Below, piece by piece: positions 52,738 to 61,328 of a DNA stretch of 64,000 nt. Position numbers and translations under genes: made by a program. The notes beneath the pieces are model-generated. The model was given only the letters and a program-made list of their open reading frames with translations. It did not search any database and had not been told where the DNA came from. Origin of the DNA: Escherichia coli DSM 30083 = JCM 1649 = ATCC 11775 (lineage in GTDB: Bacteria; Pseudomonadota; Gammaproteobacteria; Enterobacterales; Enterobacteriaceae); contig NZ_CP033092.2 in assembly GCF_003697165.2 (NCBI RefSeq), positions 1,860,001 through 1,924,000 on the forward strand, read 5' to 3'. Every line of letters starts with the position of its first letter. Position 1 is the stretch's first letter.

Positions 52738-52774
52738 TGAAAGCAAAGCGCAGCGTCTGAATAACGTTTATGCT
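52738..52774 (+). promoter_or_regulatory. alkA promoter with Ada box
   Basis: AAAGCAAAGCGCA (52740-52752) contains the alkA-type Ada box AAAGCAAA, bound by methylated Ada, which activates alkA after alkylation damage. TATGCT (52769-52774) is a fitting -10. AAGGAG precedes the start codon at 52800. Confidence 0.8.
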
Positions 52775-52799
52775 GAAAGCGGATTAACAAGGAGATGCG

Positions 52800-53648
52800 A
52801 TGTATACCCTGAACTGGCAGCCGCCGTATGACTGGTCGTGGATGTTGGGATTTCTCGCCGCCCGTGCGGTGAGCAGCGTGGAAACGGGCGCGGACAGTTA
52901 TTATGCCTGTAGTCTGGCGGTAGGCGAATATCGCGGCGTGGTGACTGCTATTCCGGATATAGCCCGCCATACTCTGCACATAAATTTAAGTGCAGGTTTA
53001 GAACCTGTTGCCGCTGAGTGTCTGGCGAAAATGAGCTGCCTGTTTGATCTGCAATGTAACCCGCAGATTGTTAACGGTGCGTTGGGCAAGTTAGGCGCGG
53101 CGCGGCCCGGATTGCGTTTACCCGGCAGTGTTGATGCTTTTGAGCAGGGCGTGCGGGCGATTTTAGGCCAACTGGTGAGCGTGGCGATGGCGGCAAAATT
53201 GACCGCCAGAGTGGCACAGCTTTATGGCGAACGGCTGGATGATTTTCCGGATTATGTCTGCTTCCCCACGCCTCAGCGGCTGGCTGCAGCCGACCCGCAG
53301 GCATTAAAAGCGTTAGGTATGCCGTTGAAACGGGCAGAGGCACTGATTCATCTGGCAAATGCGGCGCTGGAGGGCACCTTACCAATGACAATACCGGGCG
53401 ACGTAGAACAAGCGATGAAAAAACTGCAAACTTTTCCGGGGATCGGGCGCTGGACGGCGAATTATTTCGCCTTGCGCGGCTGGCAGGCGAAAGATGTTTT
53501 TCTGCCGGATGATTATCTGATTAAACAGCGATTTCCGGGAATGACACCGGCACAAATCCGCCGTTATGCCGAGCGCTGGAAACCTTGGCGTTCTTATGCG
53601 TTGTTGCATATCTGGTATACGGAAGGCTGGCAACCAGACGAAGCATGA
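52800..53648 (+). CDS. alkA: 3-methyladenine DNA glycosylase II AlkA
   Basis: AlkA (282 aa) removes 3-methyladenine and other alkylated bases. The helix-hairpin-helix TFPGIGRWTANYFALRG (211-227) and catalytic Asp238 in FLPDDYLI are intact. Induced by methylated Ada. Length equals K-12 AlkA. Confidence 0.97.
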   Translation: MYTLNWQPPYDWSWMLGFLAARAVSSVETGADSYYACSLAVGEYRGVVTAIPDIARHTLHINLSAGLEPVAAECLAKMSCLFDLQCNPQIVNGALGKLGAARPGLRLPGSVDAFEQGVRAILGQLVSVAMAAKLTARVAQLYGERLDDFPDYVCFPTPQRLAAADPQALKALGMPLKRAEALIHLANAALEGTLPMTIPGDVEQAMKKLQTFPGIGRWTANYFALRGWQAKDVFLPDDYLIKQRFPGMTPAQIRRYAERWKPWRSYALLHIWYTEGWQPDEA

Positions 53649-53656
53649 CGTTGGTC

Positions 53657-53741
53657 GCCGGATGCGGTGCGAGCGCCTTATCCGGCCTGGGGAATGAGCG
53701 ATTTGTAGGCATGATAAGACGCGTTAGCGTCGCATCAGGCA
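53657..53741. repeat. BIME (paired REP elements) between alkA and yegE
   Basis: The REP GCCGGATGCGG...CGCCTTATCCGGCC (53657-53687) is followed by an inverted-type unit GTAGGC...CATCAGGCA (53705-53741). REP pairs like this are scattered between convergent or tandem genes in E. coli. alkA and yegE converge here. Confidence 0.88.
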
Positions 53742-53758
53742 ATGGGGCAAACGCTCCC

Positions 53759-56700
53759 TCAGTTAATCGCGAAATAACTGCTATTCACCAGCAAATCCAG
53801 CGGTTGGGCATCGACAATCACATCGCCATAAATCAGATCGACGCCGATGCCCGAAAGCGTATCCATCACTAAGGGTAAAACGACTGGCCCGGCGATGGTT
53901 TTCATCCCGAGTCGCTGAGCATGCCCCTGAATAATCGTAATCAGCATCTCATCCATCAAATTACCCTGCACGCTGGCGCATAACTCACCATCAAGTAGCA
54001 GGTAATCTGCCATATTTGCTTTCAGCGAGTTGAAGATTTGCAGATCGCGGCCCACCTGACTGAATACGATCCGACATCCCGCCAGCCGCAGTTTTTGCAC
54101 GCTTGCTGCGTGATCTAAAATCGCGTCTGCCGGAATAATCAGATGTAATAACCGTGGTGGTAGAGGGCTATTTTCCAGCTGCTCAATTAGTTCATTCACC
54201 AGCGTGGCGCTACTCAAACCGGCAACGGAAAGGGGGAGGGCGATGCTTAAGCCTTTACTGGCAATCGCTTTTGCGGCCTGCTGGAAAAAATCGTGGAATA
54301 CCCGTCGGTCAAGAGCATGGCTAAGTGCCGGATCGCTGAAGCTACGACGAAATGTTTGTTCATCAATAATCTCGCCTTCGCAACTCCAGAGCTTAAGTGA
54401 AATCAGCCACAAATTACGCGCTTGCGGGATCCGCGGCGAAGCGACACCGTGGGCGATCATCATCAACTGATTCTCTTTAATCATCCGCCTCTGTTCATCA
54501 AGCGATATCGCCGCCCGTTCGCTATGTGCGGCAGCTTGCTGCGGTTCGTAAACCGTCACCCGGCCCCGTCCACCATTTTTGGAGGCATAACAGGCGATAT
54601 CAGCCTGCGACATCACTTCAGCCGCCTGATGATTGTTGTCATCAATCAAGGTAATCCCGGCACTGGCACCTACCCGATGTACACGTCCTTCCCAGATAAA
54701 GTGATAGTCATTCACGGCGCTGATAATGCGTGTAGCGATAAAACGCGCACTTTCGACATTACAATCTGGCAGCAGCAGACCAAATTCATCGCCACCGAGT
54801 CGCGCCAGCACGTCGCTGGAGCGCAGCATACTCAGCATCAACGACGCCAGTTCGCGCAGTAAAGCGTCGCCCGCCGCATGCCCGGCGCTGTCATTCACCG
54901 CTTTAAAGCGATCAAGATCGATAAACACCAGGGCATGTCGCTGATGCGTACTGTTTACCGTTTGCAGCAGGATGCGTAGTTGCTTCTCAAAACTGGCGCG
55001 ATTGGCGAGATGCGTCAGTGCATCATGGGAGGCGCTGTAGCTCAGCTGGCGCAGCATTTTGCGTGATTCGGTGACGTCCTGAATCACCAGAACCGAGCCT
55101 ATATTGCTGCCGTCCAGAGTACTTAACGGCGTAATACTGTAATGCACGTCGTAGCTGCCGCCGCTTCGGCAGTGCAACACCACATCTTGTTCAATCGCGG
55201 AACGTGAGGTGTCGGCACTGTAAATGTTCTCCATTAATGGTCCGTTGTCGCCAAAAGTAATATGCAACACCGTCAGGAGCGGAACACCTAACGCTTCTTC
55301 CTGCGTCCAGCCGCTCATCTTCTCCGCCACCGGATTCATAAAGGTAATTTTCATTGCCATATCAATACAGACCACGGCTTCGCCGATGGAATCCAGCGTT
55401 ATGTGCAGGCGCTCTTTTTCCTGAAACAATGCCTCGTTAAGCTGTTTCACTTCGGTCATATCCATATTAATGCCGAGCAGGCGTTCGACTTCGCCTTCTT
55501 TATTCAGTACCCGGTTAGCGAGGGCGCGGATATGGCGAATGCCGTCTTTCACGGTAATGCGAAATTCCAGTTTAAAGGGCGAGCGTGATTGCAACGAATC
55601 ACGAATCACTTTTTCGGCGTGTTGGCGATCTTCCGGCAGCACGCACTCGTACCACACCTGCCAGTTCGGTTTGATATGCGGAGGAATTTCATACAGCTCG
55701 AACATCCGCTTATCCCAGCTAAAAATATTCGGCTTCAGCTCCCACTCCCAGATGCCAATCCCGCCCGCTTCGTTAGCCAGCGTGATGCGCTCCATCAGTT
55801 GCTGATTCACCTGTTCGGTGCGTTTTAGCTCGTTAATGTCTTCAATCTGAGCGATAAAATAGAGCGGCGTGCCATCCGTGTGGCGCACCAGTGAGACGGC
55901 AAGCAACGCCCAGACAACATCGCCATTGCGGTTGTAGTAGCGTTTTTCCATTGAATAGGTGTTTATTTCACCGCTGATCAGCTTTTCAACCTGTTGGAGA
56001 TCTTTATTGAGATCCTCCGGCCAGGTCAGTTGCTGAAAGGTGAGTCCGCGCAGCTCTTCCTGACTGTAACCGAGAAACTGGCAGAGTGCTTTGTTGGATT
56101 GCAGCCATTGCCCCTCGGTGCCCACTAATGCCATGCCGATGGCGGAATATTCCATGGCGTTACGAAAACGGGTTTCGCTTTCGGAAATGTGTTTGCGTTC
56201 CGCACGAAAGGCATACATCACCATGGTCATGATGTTGGCGGGCAGCAGGATCAGCAAAAACGGTAGCCACGGCATATGGCTCATCAGGTATGTACGCGGC
56301 GTAGCAAGCAGGGAGGGATCAGCGGCCATCATCAGTGACACCATCATCACCGTGGTAAGGAAGATCAAAAAGGCTTCCATTCGTGGCAGGCGCACGGCGC
56401 TCCACATCAACAGCACAATAATGAAAGTAAAAGGCCACGGCAGATACAGCATCGAAAGCCAGCTTAACGTCAGTGTGATGGCTAACGTGAGCAGCGACTC
56501 AAAAAGCAACCGTGGGTTGCGATGGCGCAGCAGATAGTGTGGTTTAAATAACAATCCCAGCGGCACCAGTGCCAGTGCGCCGATGGATTCTGACAGTACC
56601 CATATCAAAAATGCCCTGAGAGGATCGTCTCCGGGCGTCAGCAGGATAACCAGAACACCCCCTAACAGAGGTGGAACAATGGCGCTGCCGAGTGCTAGAC

Positions 56701-57076
56701 GCAGCCAGTCAGCCAGATTTTGCAATGGGTTATACCACGGCAGCAATTTACGCAGTAGCACTGCCCCGACCACGGCTTCAACAATATTGATGGTCGTCCA
56801 GGTCATGTTCAGCGAGCTGGTGGAAAAAAGCAGGATGGATGCGGCGATATTTCCCAGCGAGCAGCTCAGCGCAATCCCCGGCCACATGCGCCCGGCATGG
56901 CGATAAAACGCCACCATCATGATGGACGTCGGGAACCACAGTGGGGCGAGTTGGGTGCCAAACTGCGAAAGCTCAAGTGAGAAAAGGGTGAAGATAAACG
57001 AGACTAAACCTAAACTGACCAGGTGAAGCAGCGGGTGGGGCAGGGCAATTAATACATGCTGTGATTGTTTGCTCAT
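53759..57076 (-). CDS. yegE: Diguanylate cyclase DgcE (YegE)
   Basis: YegE/DgcE (1105 aa, as in K-12) makes c-di-GMP and drives csgD and curli expression. A MASE1 membrane region (about 12-290) is followed by three PAS domains (about 300-420, 430-545, 550-670), a GGDEF domain with intact active site GGDEF at 761-765, and a C-terminal EAL-type domain in which the EAL motif is degenerate (KLWSCEGEII), so it should not cleave c-di-GMP. Confidence 0.96.
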   Translation of the reverse strand: MSKQSQHVLIALPHPLLHLVSLGLVSFIFTLFSLELSQFGTQLAPLWFPTSIMMVAFYRHAGRMWPGIALSCSLGNIAASILLFSTSSLNMTWTTINIVEAVVGAVLLRKLLPWYNPLQNLADWLRLALGSAIVPPLLGGVLVILLTPGDDPLRAFLIWVLSESIGALALVPLGLLFKPHYLLRHRNPRLLFESLLTLAITLTLSWLSMLYLPWPFTFIIVLLMWSAVRLPRMEAFLIFLTTVMMVSLMMAADPSLLATPRTYLMSHMPWLPFLLILLPANIMTMVMYAFRAERKHISESETRFRNAMEYSAIGMALVGTEGQWLQSNKALCQFLGYSQEELRGLTFQQLTWPEDLNKDLQQVEKLISGEINTYSMEKRYYNRNGDVVWALLAVSLVRHTDGTPLYFIAQIEDINELKRTEQVNQQLMERITLANEAGGIGIWEWELKPNIFSWDKRMFELYEIPPHIKPNWQVWYECVLPEDRQHAEKVIRDSLQSRSPFKLEFRITVKDGIRHIRALANRVLNKEGEVERLLGINMDMTEVKQLNEALFQEKERLHITLDSIGEAVVCIDMAMKITFMNPVAEKMSGWTQEEALGVPLLTVLHITFGDNGPLMENIYSADTSRSAIEQDVVLHCRSGGSYDVHYSITPLSTLDGSNIGSVLVIQDVTESRKMLRQLSYSASHDALTHLANRASFEKQLRILLQTVNSTHQRHALVFIDLDRFKAVNDSAGHAAGDALLRELASLMLSMLRSSDVLARLGGDEFGLLLPDCNVESARFIATRIISAVNDYHFIWEGRVHRVGASAGITLIDDNNHQAAEVMSQADIACYASKNGGRGRVTVYEPQQAAAHSERAAISLDEQRRMIKENQLMMIAHGVASPRIPQARNLWLISLKLWSCEGEIIDEQTFRRSFSDPALSHALDRRVFHDFFQQAAKAIASKGLSIALPLSVAGLSSATLVNELIEQLENSPLPPRLLHLIIPADAILDHAASVQKLRLAGCRIVFSQVGRDLQIFNSLKANMADYLLLDGELCASVQGNLMDEMLITIIQGHAQRLGMKTIAGPVVLPLVMDTLSGIGVDLIYGDVIVDAQPLDLLVNSSYFAIN

Positions 57077-57393
57077 TACCGCTTTATCCGCAAGACCAGG
57101 TCGCCAGTATTCGTTTCTGTGTTTATGCTAGTACAAAAGTTTTACATTTTATATGCGAATTGCTCATAAAGTGACGTAAAGGCGGATAATTTGCGCAACT
57201 GCGTATAACAATTTTTACCTTGTATAAAACTGATCAACGTAATTTGCCACCGGGAATTCTTCGTCAACAATTAACTCTGAGCGCGCGGCAACGCTATTCG
57301 ACTGGTATCAGGCGGATGAAATCCCTATAATTGCCGCGTTTGGCGCTTCGTCGCCCCCTTCCTAACATCCAGGTTAATCAGGTCGCTAAATAT
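57077..57393. other. Divergent intergenic region yegE/udk
   Basis: No gene is seen in these 317 bases. A TATAAT at 57326-57331 is a likely -10 for udk, with no convincing -35. The half near yegE is AT-rich and should hold its promoter, which is RpoS-dependent in K-12. Confidence 0.5.
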
Positions 57394-58035
57394 ATGACTG
57401 ATCAGTCTCATCAGTGCGTCATTATCGGTATCGCTGGCGCATCGGCTTCCGGCAAGAGTCTTATTGCCAGTACCCTTTATCGTGAATTACGTGAGCAAGT
57501 CGGTGATGAACACATCGGCGTAATTCCCGAAGACTGCTATTACAAAGATCAAAGCCATCTGTCGATGGAAGAACGCGTTAAGACCAACTACGACCATCCC
57601 AGCGCGATGGATCACAGCCTGCTGCTTGAGCATTTACAAGCATTGAAACGCGGCTCGGCAATTGACCTGCCGGTTTACAGCTATGTTGAACATACGCGTA
57701 TGAAAGAAACGGTGACGGTTGAGCCGAAGAAAGTCATCATTCTCGAAGGCATTTTGCTGCTAACGGATGCGCGTTTGCGTGACGAACTTAACTTCTCAAT
57801 TTTCGTTGATACCCCGCTGGATATCTGCCTGATGCGCCGCATCAAGCGTGACGTTAACGAGCGTGGGCGTTCAATGGATTCAGTGATGGCGCAATATCAA
57901 AAAACCGTGCGCCCGATGTTTCTGCAATTCATTGAGCCTTCTAAACAATATGCGGACATTATCGTGCCGCGCGGCGGGAAAAACCGCATCGCCATCGATA
58001 TATTGAAAGCGAAAATAAGTCAGTTCTTTGAATAA
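57394..58035 (+). CDS. udk: Uridine/cytidine kinase Udk
   Basis: Udk phosphorylates uridine and cytidine in pyrimidine salvage. The start MTDQSHQ gives 213 aa as in K-12; 21 more codons are open upstream. The P-loop GASASGKS (15-22) and the RDVNERGRS lid segment are intact. dcd follows in the same direction. Confidence 0.96.
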   Translation: MTDQSHQCVIIGIAGASASGKSLIASTLYRELREQVGDEHIGVIPEDCYYKDQSHLSMEERVKTNYDHPSAMDHSLLLEHLQALKRGSAIDLPVYSYVEHTRMKETVTVEPKKVIILEGILLLTDARLRDELNFSIFVDTPLDICLMRRIKRDVNERGRSMDSVMAQYQKTVRPMFLQFIEPSKQYADIIVPRGGKNRIAIDILKAKISQFFE

Positions 58036-58126
58036 GCTTGATAAATTGTGTACCGTTCAGTGATAACCTGGTATGCCCTTGACGTAATTGGCGTTAAGGG
58101 AGTGATGCGCGAAAGGAGAAAATGCC

Positions 58127-58708
58127 ATGCGTCTGTGTGACCGAGATATTGAAGCCTGGCTTGATGAAGGCCGTTTGTCGATCAACCCACGTCCGCCAGT
58201 GGAGCGTATTAACGGCGCGACGGTGGATGTGCGCCTGGGCAATAAATTTCGTACCTTCCGTGGTCACACGGCAGCGTTTATCGATCTGAGCGGTCCCAAA
58301 GATGAAGTGAGCGCCGCGCTTGACCGCGTGATGAGCGATGAGATCGTTCTCGATGAAAGCGAGGCGTTCTATCTTCACCCAGGAGAGCTGGCGCTGGCGG
58401 TGACGCTGGAGTCGGTGACGCTGCCAGCCGATCTGGTGGGCTGGCTGGACGGGCGTTCTTCACTGGCGCGTCTGGGGCTGATGGTGCACGTCACCGCGCA
58501 CCGCATCGATCCGGGCTGGTCTGGCTGCATTGTGCTGGAGTTCTACAACTCCGGTAAGCTGCCGCTGGCGCTGCGTCCGGGCATGTTAATTGGTGCGCTG
58601 AGCTTTGAGCCGCTTTCCGGCCCGGCGGCGCGACCTTACAACCGCCGTGAAGATGCGAAATATCGCAACCAGCAGGGCGCGGTAGCTAGCCGAATCGATA
58701 AAGACTAA
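58127..58708 (+). CDS. dcd: dCTP deaminase Dcd
   Basis: Dcd (193 aa) converts dCTP to dUTP, the main dTMP source in E. coli. The family blocks GWLDGRSSLARLGL (with catalytic Ser/Arg), HRIDPGWSG and the Glu in LEFYNSG are present. GAAAGGAG precedes the ATG. asmA follows 21 bases after the stop. Confidence 0.97.
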   Translation: MRLCDRDIEAWLDEGRLSINPRPPVERINGATVDVRLGNKFRTFRGHTAAFIDLSGPKDEVSAALDRVMSDEIVLDESEAFYLHPGELALAVTLESVTLPADLVGWLDGRSSLARLGLMVHVTAHRIDPGWSGCIVLEFYNSGKLPLALRPGMLIGALSFEPLSGPAARPYNRREDAKYRNQQGAVASRIDKD

Positions 58709-58729
58709 TTCAGGCCCATTGAGGATACC

Positions 58730-60583
58730 ATGAGACGATTTCTGACGACGCTGATGATACTCCTGGTCGTGCTGGTGGCCGGGTTATCTGCGTTAGTGTT
58801 GCTGGTGAATCCGAATGATTTCCGCGACTATATGGTCAAGCAAGTTGCTGCACGTAGCGGTTATCAATTGCAGCTCGACGGGCCACTGCGTTGGCACGTC
58901 TGGCCGCAGCTTAGTATCCTCTCCGGGCGAATGTCTCTCACCGCCCAGGGCGCGAGCCAGCCACTGGTTCGCGCCGACAACATGCGTCTGGACGTGGCGC
59001 TTTTACCACTACTGAGTCATCAACTGAGCGTTAAGCAGGTGATGCTAAAAGGGGCTGTGATCCAACTGACGCCGCAGACGGAAGCGGTGCGCAGTGAAGA
59101 CGCTCCGGTTGCACCGCGCGACAATACCTTGCCGGATCTGTCAGACGATCGCGGATGGTCGTTTGATATATCCAGTCTTAAGATGGCGGACAGCGTGCTG
59201 GTGTTCCAGCATGAAGATGACGAGCAGGTGACAATCCGCAATATCCGCCTGCAAATGGAACAAGATCCCCAACATCGTGGCTCATTTGAGTTCTCCGGGC
59301 GGGTTAATCGCGATCAGCGCGACCTCACGATATCCCTTAACGGTACGGTAGATGCTTCTGATTATCCGCATGATTTAACGGCGGCTATTGAACAAATTAA
59401 CTGGCAGTTGCAGGGTGCCGATTTACCAAAACAAGGTATTCAGGGGCAGGGGAGTTTCCAGGCCCAGTGGCAGGAGTCACATAAACGCCTTTCATTTAAC
59501 CAAATTAGTTTGACCGCCAATGACAGTACGCTGAGCGGGCAAGCACAGGTCACGTTGACAGAGAAACCGGAATGGCAGCTGAGACTGCAATTCCCGCAAC
59601 TGAATCTTGACAACCTCATCCCGCTTAAAGAAACAGCGAACGGTGAAAACGGTGCCGCGCAGCAAGGGCAGAGCCAATCCACGTTGCCGCGCCCGGTCAT
59701 TTCTTCGCGTATTGATGAACCGGCCTATCAGGGATTGCATGGCTTTACGGCTGATATTTTGTTGCAGGCCAGTAACGTGCGCTGGCGCGGAATGAATTTT
59801 ACAGACGTTGCCACGCAAATGACCAACAAGTCGGGTTTGCTGGAAATTACTCAACTGCAGGGCAAGCTTAACGGTGGACAGGTTTCGCTGCCGGGCACGC
59901 TGGACGCGACATCAATAAATCCGCGGATAAACTTCCAGCCACGGCTGGAAAACGTTGAGATTGGTACCATTCTGAAGGCGTTTAACTATCCGATTTCGTT
60001 GACCGGAAAGATGTCACTGGCTGGTGATTTCTCCGGTGCTGACATAGATGCCGACGCATTCCGCCACAACTGGCAAGGACAGGCACATGTCGAAATGACC
60101 GACACACGCATGGAAGGGATGAACTTCCAGCAGATGATTCAGCAAGCGGTAGAACGTAATGGTGGTGATGTGAAGGCCGCTGAAAACTTTGATAACGTGA
60201 CGCGTCTTGACCGCTTTACCACCGATTTGACGTTGAAGGATGGCGTCGTGACGTTAAACGACATGCAAGGTCAATCGCCAGTGCTGGCGCTGACAGGGGA
60301 AGGCATGTTGAATCTGGCAGATCAAACCTGCGACACCCAGTTTGACATTCGTGTGATTGGTGGCTGGAACGGAGAAAGCAAACTGATTGATTTCCTCAAA
60401 GAAACGCCAGTACCGCTGCGGGTTTATGGCAACTGGCAGCAACTCAATTACAGCCTGCAAGTGGATCAGTTACTGCGCAAACATCTACAGGACGAAGCGA
60501 AACGTCGCCTGAATGACTGGGCCGAGCGGAATAAAGATTCCCGCAATGGCAAAGATGTGAAGAAGTTGCTGGAGAAGATGTAA
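58730..60583 (+). CDS. asmA: AsmA, envelope lipid-transport family protein
   Basis: AsmA (617 aa) is the founder of a family of inner-membrane-anchored periplasmic proteins related to VPS13-like lipid bridges, affecting outer-membrane assembly. One N-terminal membrane helix (about 4-25) is followed by the AsmA beta-groove domain to the end. Length equals K-12. The AGGAT ribosome site precedes the start. Confidence 0.96.
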   Translation: MRRFLTTLMILLVVLVAGLSALVLLVNPNDFRDYMVKQVAARSGYQLQLDGPLRWHVWPQLSILSGRMSLTAQGASQPLVRADNMRLDVALLPLLSHQLSVKQVMLKGAVIQLTPQTEAVRSEDAPVAPRDNTLPDLSDDRGWSFDISSLKMADSVLVFQHEDDEQVTIRNIRLQMEQDPQHRGSFEFSGRVNRDQRDLTISLNGTVDASDYPHDLTAAIEQINWQLQGADLPKQGIQGQGSFQAQWQESHKRLSFNQISLTANDSTLSGQAQVTLTEKPEWQLRLQFPQLNLDNLIPLKETANGENGAAQQGQSQSTLPRPVISSRIDEPAYQGLHGFTADILLQASNVRWRGMNFTDVATQMTNKSGLLEITQLQGKLNGGQVSLPGTLDATSINPRINFQPRLENVEIGTILKAFNYPISLTGKMSLAGDFSGADIDADAFRHNWQGQAHVEMTDTRMEGMNFQQMIQQAVERNGGDVKAAENFDNVTRLDRFTTDLTLKDGVVTLNDMQGQSPVLALTGEGMLNLADQTCDTQFDIRVIGGWNGESKLIDFLKETPVPLRVYGNWQQLNYSLQVDQLLRKHLQDEAKRRLNDWAERNKDSRNGKDVKKLLEKM

Positions 60584-60594
60584 GACAAGTTATG

Positions 60595-60630
60595 CAGATG
60601 GCGGCGTCAATTTGTCGCCATCTGTATTTA
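60595..60630. terminator. Hairpin between convergent asmA and the toxin-antitoxin pair
   Basis: CAGATGGCG (60595-60603) and CGCCATCTG (60616-60624) form a perfect 9-bp stem followed by TATTTAT. It probably ends asmA transcription; the T-run is weak. Confidence 0.6.
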
Positions 60631-60635
60631 TAGCA

Positions 60636-60926
60636 CTAAGCAGCATGTGGATATTGAATTTCAATACGTTGAATATGCAATCCTGCATGAGCCATCATGG
60701 TGATCAATTTATCGATACTAAAGATCTGGATCTTACCTCTGGCAAGTTCAGATATGCGAGGTTGAGTGACCCCTAAAGCAGACGCTGCCTGAGCCTGGCT
60801 AAACCCTTGTTGTTCAATCCAGTTATTAATGATCGTTACAAGTTCGGCACGGATCCGCATATTTTCCGCTTGTTCAGGGGTGTCACTCACCGCATCCCAC
60901 ACACTATCAAAGGTTTCAATTTTCAT
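60636..60926 (-). CDS. XRE-family antitoxin (HigA-like)
   Basis: The start MKIETFD gives 96 aa and overlaps the toxin gene by 11 bases; a start six codons upstream is possible. A helix-turn-helix of the XRE type (about 48-72, GFSQAQAASALGVTQPRISELARG) fits an antitoxin that also represses its operon. Toxin-first order is typical of higBA pairs. I do not recall this pair between asmA and yegH in K-12, so it may be acquired. Confidence 0.82.
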   Translation of the reverse strand: MKIETFDSVWDAVSDTPEQAENMRIRAELVTIINNWIEQQGFSQAQAASALGVTQPRISELARGKIQIFSIDKLITMMAHAGLHIQRIEIQYPHAA

Positions 60927-61254
60927 TTTTCCGCTCCTGAACAAGTTCTTTATAGCGTCGTTTGTCTAAATCAATATCCGATTGACTGGTAGTCTGTGTT
61001 TTCTTTTGAAAACAATGCAATACGTAAACCGCTTCTTCAAATTTTGCGATATACATGACGCGATAGATCCCATCAGCATCGCGAGTACGAATCTCTCGCA
61101 CACCAGGGCCGATAGTTGAAAAAGGTTTCCAGTCGTATGGGTTTAACCCTTGTTGGATCCTGTCGAGTTGATAGCCAATTTCCTGTCGAGACGATTCTGG
61201 AAATGCGCGTAAATCGTCAAGACTGGTATCAAGAAAAGCCAGCTTTTTTCTCAT
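60916..61254 (-). CDS. RelE/HigB-superfamily toxin (phage Gp49-like)
   Basis: This 112-aa protein has the Gp49-like (RelE/HigB) pattern: KPFSTIGPGVREIRTRDADGIYRVMYIAKFEEAVYVLHCFQKKTQTT spans about residues 43-89, with the conserved Arg residues and a closing F-x-K-K-x-x-x-T motif. Toxins of this group cut mRNA on ribosomes. It is the first gene of the pair, with TATAAT (61269-61274, minus strand) and a GGAG ribosome site upstream. Confidence 0.82.
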   Translation of the reverse strand: MRKKLAFLDTSLDDLRAFPESSRQEIGYQLDRIQQGLNPYDWKPFSTIGPGVREIRTRDADGIYRVMYIAKFEEAVYVLHCFQKKTQTTSQSDIDLDKRRYKELVQERKNEN

Positions 61255-61268
61255 TACTCCATCCTTAG

Positions 61269-61288
61269 ATTATACTAAATTTTGTATA
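61269..61288 (-). promoter_or_regulatory. Toxin-antitoxin promoter with operator-like palindrome
   Basis: TATAAT on the minus strand (61269-61274) overlaps an imperfect palindrome, TATACTAAATTTTGTATA (61271-61288). Antitoxins of this type usually bind such sites to repress their own operon. Confidence 0.6.
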
Positions 61289-61291
61289 AAT

Positions 61292-61320
61292 CAAATGCGC
61301 AGTTTGAACCTGCGCATTTG
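61292..61320 (-). terminator. Hairpin terminator of yegH
   Basis: A perfect 11-bp inverted repeat, CAAATGCGCAG (61292-61302) and CTGCGCATTTG (61310-61320), lies just after the yegH stop codon. On the minus strand it is followed by ATTTATAC, a weak T-run. It separates yegH from the toxin-antitoxin operon. Confidence 0.65.
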
Positions 61321-61328
61321 ATGTTTTA

